Origin: Woeseiaceae bacterium
Lineage (GTDB): Bacteria; Pseudomonadota; Gammaproteobacteria; Steroidobacterales; Woeseiaceae
Length of the DNA: 20,351 nucleotides
Reading direction: 5' to 3'
Assembly: GCA_022866645.1 (NCBI GenBank)
Contig: JALHUQ010000145.1
Location: 1-20,351 of the forward strand
A program made the position numbers and the translations under genes. A model generated the notes under the pieces. That model made no database searches, was not told where the DNA came from, and was given only the letters and a program-made list of their open reading frames with translations. Shown here piece after piece: positions 16,358 to 20,351 of the stretch (position 1 is its first letter; every line of letters starts with the position of its first letter).

Positions 16358-17543
16358 TGGCTGTACTTTTATGTGTTAACAACGCATTTCCGCGAACGAT
16401 AATCAAGGCAATACAAATGATGATCAGTAATGGTATCGGGATTAGCATCAGCGTGCCCCAACCAAAGAAATACATGACCGTTCCCGCCAGTAGCGAGGCC
16501 GTCGCCGATGTTCCAAAAATAAGAAACTCATTGACTGCCTGCGCGCGAAATCGCTCCGCCATGCTATAGGTGTAGGTCAGCATCGTTGTGCCGCCGACGA
16601 AAAGAAAATTCCAACCTATGCCGAGCAATAGAAGCGCCCACCAATAGTGCAGCACCGAATGTCCCTGCAGGCCAATGATCGAAGTCGCGAGCAGACCCAG
16701 TGCGCCGACGAACATGAGTCGCAGGACACCCATTTTCTCTATCAGGAATCCGGCGACCAATGACGGTGCGTACATACCCAGTACGTGCGCCTGGATGACA
16801 TTGCCGACCTGCTCGACTGAATAGCCATCGTTCACGTGCATGCTGAGCGGGGTTGCCGTCATGACCAGAGTCATTAGTCCGTAGCCGCAAGTGGCACCCA
16901 TAACGGCAACGATAAACACAGGCTGGCAAGCAATCTCCGCCAGACTCCGTTCCGATACTGGTTTGTCGACATCCTGATGATCTCGCGCTGGCAACATGGC
17001 GAAAAAAAGCAGCGCCTGGACAACAAACATTGCGGCGAGCACGACAAATGCGCCCGCGAACGGAATATCTGCGATCCAGTGCTGGCCGCGTATGGCGAGC
17101 TCCTTGCCGACAAAGGCTGCGCCAATTGAACCAACCAGAACCAGCGATATGGCGCGCGGCACATATTTGGTCTCTACGCTTTCGGCGGCGAAATATCGGT
17201 ACTGTTGTGTGAATGCCATGTTGATGCCGAATAGCATTACCGCGATGATATACAGTGGAAAACTCGAATAACGCAACGCGACTACCGCGAGCATCAATGC
17301 GACCACGGCCGTCATTGAGGCCAATGTGCAACCCTTGCGCCTGCCAATTCTTTTCATGAGCATGGTCGCCGGAATCGTCGTTGCCGCGACTGCTAAAACC
17401 ATCATCGACAGTGGCAGAGTCGCGAACGCTTTGTTGGTAGCGAGATCGGAGCCGATAATTCCTCCGAGCATCACGACAACAATCGAGCCGGACGTGGAAA
17501 TTAGCTGACAGACAACGAGAATACTTAAATTACGAACTTGCAT
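16350..17543 (-). CDS. Major facilitator superfamily transporter
   Basis: This 397-residue membrane protein has about twelve hydrophobic segments. The first cytoplasmic loop motif MLMKRIGRRKGC matches the MFS signature after helix 2. The middle loop (about residues 190-205) is charged and divides two six-helix halves. It is the first gene of an operon with a decarboxylase and an amine-type FAD oxidase, so it probably imports their substrate or exports a product; direction and ligand are not visible. ATG at 17543 is used although no Shine-Dalgarno is present: a 12-base perfect palindrome (TCGGCGCGCCGA) sits directly against it. Arranged divergently with arfB across 52 bases. Confidence 0.88.
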   Translation of the reverse strand: MQVRNLSILVVCQLISTSGSIVVVMLGGIIGSDLATNKAFATLPLSMMVLAVAATTIPATMLMKRIGRRKGCTLASMTAVVALMLAVVALRYSSFPLYIIAVMLFGINMAFTQQYRYFAAESVETKYVPRAISLVLVGSIGAAFVGKELAIRGQHWIADIPFAGAFVVLAAMFVVQALLFFAMLPARDHQDVDKPVSERSLAEIACQPVFIVAVMGATCGYGLMTLVMTATPLSMHVNDGYSVEQVGNVIQAHVLGMYAPSLVAGFLIEKMGVLRLMFVGALGLLATSIIGLQGHSVLHYWWALLLLGIGWNFLFVGGTTMLTYTYSMAERFRAQAVNEFLIFGTSATASLLAGTVMYFFGWGTLMLIPIPLLIIICIALIIVRGNALLTHKSTANA

Positions 17544-17555
17544 TCGGCGCGCCGA
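17544..17555. promoter_or_regulatory. 12-base perfect palindrome at the MFS start
   Basis: TCGGCGCGCCGA is self-complementary and directly abuts the MFS start codon, occupying the place of a ribosome binding site in the short divergent gap with arfB. It could be an operator half-site pair or a hairpin masking translation; alternatively it is chance in GC-rich DNA. Confidence 0.35.
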
Positions 17556-17595
17556 TGAGGATCATGGAGGCGCATTCTCACACATTGGAGGCGGC

Positions 17596-18021
17596 GTGGA
17601 CACTCTCGACGTTGCAGATAATATGCGAATTCCAATGTCCGAAATTCGCATGACGGCTGTTCGTTCGCAAGGCGCGGGCGGGCAAAACGTCAATAAAGTC
17701 GCGACCGCTATCCATCTGCGTTTTGATGTGCAGAATAGTCCGGCCGTTCCGGATCGCATCAAGCTGCGCTTGCGGCAATTGTCGGATCATCGGATAACCG
17801 AGGATGGCGTGATCGTCATCAAATCCCAGGCGCACAGAAGCCAGGACCGGAATCGGCAGGCGGCATTGAGTCGACTGACGGAGCTTCTGGGCAGCGCGTC
17901 GCGAGAGCAAAAGCGACGCATCAAAACAAAGCCGAGTAGACAGGCGAAATTGAAACGGCTGGACGACAAGAGTCGACGCGGCACCTTGAAAAAGACGCGG
18001 CGGAATTTTTCGGACGATTGA
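17596..18021 (+). CDS. arfB: Alternative ribosome-rescue factor / peptidyl-tRNA hydrolase ArfB (YaeJ)
   Basis: This 141-residue protein matches ArfB, which releases ribosomes stalled on mRNAs lacking a stop codon by hydrolysing peptidyl-tRNA. The release-factor-like GGQ loop is at residues 28-30 in SQGAGGQNVNKVATA, and AIHLRFDV follows as in E. coli YaeJ. The C-terminal tail (about 103-137, dense in Lys/Arg with RQAKLKRLDDKSRRG) is the part that enters the empty mRNA channel, which separates ArfB from true release factors. Length is typical (about 140). The start is GTG at 17596, chosen for the TTGGAGG five bases upstream; MRIPMSE further in is a less likely start. It converges with the CadC-like gene 13 bases on. 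Confidence 0.95.
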   Translation: MDTLDVADNMRIPMSEIRMTAVRSQGAGGQNVNKVATAIHLRFDVQNSPAVPDRIKLRLRQLSDHRITEDGVIVIKSQAHRSQDRNRQAALSRLTELLGSASREQKRRIKTKPSRQAKLKRLDDKSRRGTLKKTRRNFSDD

Positions 18022-18034
18022 TCGTCTGCGCGAG

Positions 18035-19936
18035 TTATCGTTTGGGCGATTTATTGGTGGCGCAGCTGACTCGATCACTCTTCCAGACACAGCCCTTACT
18101 TCGCCAATAGCGGGTAATCCCGAGCCTATCCATCAGTGGCATGAAGTCAGGATGTTCGCGCAGTTCTCGCAACTCAGGAATAAACAGCAGGTCCATTTCA
18201 AACGCTTCGCCTGGTTGCTCGAGAAGTTCGGCGATACGCATGGCGCCATCGACATCGCCAAGCAACGCACGCACCAGCAATTCGACCACCGGCGGAACCG
18301 GCCCCGTTGCAGACGCATGATTCATTGCGTCCAGCGCCGATGACGCTTTGCTCGAGTCTCCCGGGTCTCCAAATGCGTCAAACACGGGCACCACCCAGCT
18401 GGTGTCAGCACGCCCTGCTTTTAGTGCGTTCATAGCAAGGTCTTGCGCCTGTTGTATCCGTCCGACCTGAATCAGAATAAAAGCATTGCCAAGAACATGC
18501 GTAGTCCCGCTCCCGCCCAAGGCATTCGCGCGTTCGTAATACGCAAGCGCTTTTTGAGTTTCCATCAGCCACGCGTACGACATAGCCGTTCGACTATTGA
18601 GCACCGGGGAGCTCGGATCGATCTCCAGACCTGCGAGCGACTGGGCCAAAGCCTCGTCTAGACGCCCAACGCTGGCCAGCATCCGCGAATACCAGTTGAA
18701 TGCGTTGGAGTCGACAACGTCCGCGTTGACGGCTCGCAGGAACGCCGCCTCCGACTCCTCCCAGCGTTTTTGCTTGTGGTAAACATAGCCGTAGATCGCC
18801 CCAGCCGCATCTTCAATCTTCGGGTCTGCAGCGATTCCCTTTTCTATGGTCTCGAGCGCAAGGCGGTCCATCTCCTCGGGCGGCGCACCCCGATAATTCG
18901 GCAATAACGAATACACGGTCGCCAAAGCCAGATAGGACGGTCCGTAATTTTTATCCAAACGAATAGCGTCCAGAAATAGATTGATCGCGCTTTCGAGGTT
19001 GCCCGAATCACCACGATGTTCGAGGGCGAACATTCCGCGCATATAACTGTCGTAAGCATCACTATCCGATGGCCGACTCTTGATCAATGTCTGCGCGGAT
19101 TTTCCGACCAGATCGTCACGAACCCTTTCAGCCACCGACTCCTGCAGTTGAAATAGCGCCACAACTCCACCTTCGACGACGCCACTGTGAGTTACCTCAC
19201 CGTTTTTCGATATTCGATAACTGATCTTTAGTTCGTCGCCGTTGCGTTGCAAGGTTCCGTACAGCAAGCTTTCGACGGTAAGCAATCTTGCGATTTCATC
19301 GTCTTCTTTCCCCGGATACGCAAGACGTGCGTTCTTGACTCTGTACTCCGGCAAGATCTGCAATGTCGTAACGAGCGATTCTTTGAAACCCGACACGAGG
19401 TATTCGTCGTCAGCGTTGCCACTCAGGTTCGTAAATGGCATCACCGCGATCGAACGCACTGGGGGCAAATCTGGCGGTGGACTGATGTACGCGATGATGG
19501 CGCCAAAACCCAAGACAAGAACCGCAGCAACAATTTTCCACCAGTGTTTGCTGGGACCTGGTTCGGTCACGGAGACAGATGCCGCCTCCGATACCAGCGG
19601 GTGATGTAACTGTATTTTCTGAATGAGTCGGTAGCCACGCCTTTGCACCGTCTCGACAAGCCGATGTGGCCTTTGCCGATCATCCAGATGTTTTCTTAGT
19701 ATGGTGACACACCGCGCTATGGGCTCGTCCGCAGTTGCACGCCCGTCCCAAACGTCGTCGATGAGCTCCTGCTTGGTAACAACGTCAGTATCGCGCCTGG
19801 CCAGCGACATGAGGACCCCAAATACCTTGGGTTCCGGGCATATTTCCTGGTCCCCGCGACGCAGAATGCCTTTACCCGGCAAAACTTCCCACTCCCCCAG
19901 GTTGAATCCGCTGTTTAGTTCTTCTTCTGTCAGCAT
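18035..19936 (-). CDS. CadC-like membrane regulator: winged helix, TM, TolB-like and TPR domains
   Basis: This 633-residue one-component regulator has an OmpR-type winged-helix DNA-binding domain (about 12-106; LGEWEVLP start, TKQELIDDVW recognition region, VETVQRRGYRLI wing). A linker and a single membrane helix (about 132-151) follow. The periplasmic TolB-N-like segment begins RSIAVMPFTNLSGNADDEYL (about 160-290). About 300 residues of TPR-like helical repeats follow (YGPSYLALATVYSLLPNY, IEDAAGAIYGYVYHKQKRWE, ALAYYERANALGGSGTT). The layout means a membrane-tethered transcription factor sensing something outside the cytoplasm. The frame extends to a TTG at 19966, but ATG 19936 is preceded by GGAG and fits the domain start better. 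Targets are unknown. It diverges from a small probable ribbon-helix-helix gene across 150 bases. Confidence 0.9.
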   Translation of the reverse strand: MLTEEELNSGFNLGEWEVLPGKGILRRGDQEICPEPKVFGVLMSLARRDTDVVTKQELIDDVWDGRATADEPIARCVTILRKHLDDRQRPHRLVETVQRRGYRLIQKIQLHHPLVSEAASVSVTEPGPSKHWWKIVAAVLVLGFGAIIAYISPPPDLPPVRSIAVMPFTNLSGNADDEYLVSGFKESLVTTLQILPEYRVKNARLAYPGKEDDEIARLLTVESLLYGTLQRNGDELKISYRISKNGEVTHSGVVEGGVVALFQLQESVAERVRDDLVGKSAQTLIKSRPSDSDAYDSYMRGMFALEHRGDSGNLESAINLFLDAIRLDKNYGPSYLALATVYSLLPNYRGAPPEEMDRLALETIEKGIAADPKIEDAAGAIYGYVYHKQKRWEESEAAFLRAVNADVVDSNAFNWYSRMLASVGRLDEALAQSLAGLEIDPSSPVLNSRTAMSYAWLMETQKALAYYERANALGGSGTTHVLGNAFILIQVGRIQQAQDLAMNALKAGRADTSWVVPVFDAFGDPGDSSKASSALDAMNHASATGPVPPVVELLVRALLGDVDGAMRIAELLEQPGEAFEMDLLFIPELRELREHPDFMPLMDRLGITRYWRSKGCVWKSDRVSCATNKSPKR

Positions 19937-20048
19937 CCTGCCCGCTCTCCGTCGGATCTCGTGCAACTATTGAGTCAATCAGGTTTCTTGCGACTTTAGC
20001 TGCAATTGTCCGACTGCACACATCTCATTTGCAGAAGTCGTATTACAT

Positions 20049-20071
20049 TGTTACCATGTTACCTGTTTACC
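20049..20071. repeat. Three tandem TGTTACC-type repeats (putative operator)
   Basis: TGTTACC at 20049-20055 and 20057-20063, then TGTTTACC at 20064-20071, occur at about eight-base pitch. An inverted copy, GGTAAC, spans the start codon region at 20089-20094. The array lies just upstream of a probable ribbon-helix-helix gene, a protein class that binds tandem short sites cooperatively, so autoregulation is a reasonable guess. Confidence 0.5.
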
Positions 20072-20076
20072 AAGTT

Positions 20077-20080
20077 GAGG
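20077..20080 (+). promoter_or_regulatory. Ribosome binding site setting the ATG 20087 start
   Basis: GAGG lies six bases before ATG 20087 and favours this start over the upstream in-frame 20006, whose 27 extra residues show no family-like features and would cover the repeat array. Confidence 0.6.
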
Positions 20081-20086
20081 CGCATT

Positions 20087-20338
20087 ATGGTAACGACAGC
20101 AGTAGTGCGAACACAGACCGGTGTTCGAATTGAGTCCTCTCTCCTCAAAGTCCTAAAAAGTCTTGCGGAGTACACCAATCTTACGCTCGGCGATCTTCTG
20201 GAAGGAATCGTTTTGCACGCCTTCGAAGGCAAAGCCCCCTTCTCCCCGGCGACCCTCGACACCATTCTGCAGCTCAAGGCCGATTACGGATGCGAGTTGA
20301 CGGCAGCCGACAGCCATCAGCTAGTGGAGAGTAACTAG
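20087..20338 (+). CDS. Small probable ribbon-helix-helix DNA-binding protein
   Basis: This 83-residue protein has a pattern fitting the ribbon-helix-helix (MetJ/Arc/CopG) fold: a short strand with alternating residues (about 8-16, TGVRIE), helix 1 (about 17-30, SSLLKVLKSLAEYTN) and helix 2 (about 33-48, LGDLLEGIVLHAFEG). An acidic tail of about 35 residues follows that may carry a dimer or partner surface. Dimers of such proteins bind short tandem DNA sites through the strand. The gene is preceded by three TGTTACC-like repeats and an inverted copy at its own start, consistent with self-repression. No toxin partner is visible: only 13 bases remain to the window edge, so a downstream partner cannot be excluded. 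It might instead be a non-DNA-binding small protein of unknown family. Confidence 0.55.
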   Translation: MVTTAVVRTQTGVRIESSLLKVLKSLAEYTNLTLGDLLEGIVLHAFEGKAPFSPATLDTILQLKADYGCELTAADSHQLVESN

Positions 20339-20351
20339 AACAATCCTTCTA

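Noticed and set aside
17530..17565. 11-codon upstream frame overlapping the MFS start on the minus strand
   Set aside because: It could be a regulatory leader frame, but it has no ribosome binding site and its residues (MILIGAPNASS) suggest no attenuation logic.
18013..18026. GACGAT-TG-ATCGTC inverted repeat at the end of arfB
   Set aside because: The two-base loop is too short for a normal hairpin and no T run follows on either strand.

Overview
The window is a dense bacterial chromosome segment with gaps of at most about 215 bases and no tRNA, rRNA, insertion sequence, integrase or CRISPR array. The gene content points to an aerobic gammaproteobacterium, perhaps a marine lineage of the Woeseiaceae/Steroidobacteraceae type. 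This rests on a 2-oxoglutarate dehydrogenase operon (sucA-sucB-lpd), an integral-membrane alkane monooxygenase, a lipoprotein cytochrome c, a winged-helix/TPR one-component regulator and a small peptide with a double-glycine-type leader. The lineage is an inference from gene style and was not tested.

Left part (1-3583): an NfeD-like protein and an SPFH/band-7 membrane protein form a leftward pair; the SPFH gene is cut by the window edge. Divergently, a sodium:alanine symporter (AGCS family) is followed at 12 bases by a CDP-alcohol phosphatidyltransferase. Centre-left (3597-10282): a leftward run encodes, in transcription order, a lipoprotein cytochrome c, a DUF5658-like membrane protein, then SucA, SucB and Lpd, the three components of the 2-oxoglutarate dehydrogenase complex.

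Centre (10437-13641): alkB (alkane 1-monooxygenase, all four histidine/HYG motifs intact) points right, followed by a CPBP-family intramembrane protease. Convergent to the protease lies a 63-residue peptide gene with a bacteriocin-type leader, a strong ribosome binding site and a rho-independent terminator. That terminator lies inside the protease gene's 3' end, and the two stop codons share one CTATAG palindrome. This peptide/protease pair is the best candidate for an undescribed system in the window. A small outer-membrane beta-barrel gene diverges from the peptide gene.

Right part (13638-20351): a tightly overlapping leftward operon encodes an MFS transporter, a group II PLP-dependent decarboxylase and a DAO-family FAD oxidoreductase. 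Together they look like a take-up, decarboxylate, oxidise route for an amino acid or amine. Then come the ribosome-rescue hydrolase ArfB, a large CadC-like membrane regulator with TolB-like and TPR regions, and a small probable ribbon-helix-helix protein whose upstream region carries tandem TGTTACC repeats that look like an autoregulatory operator.
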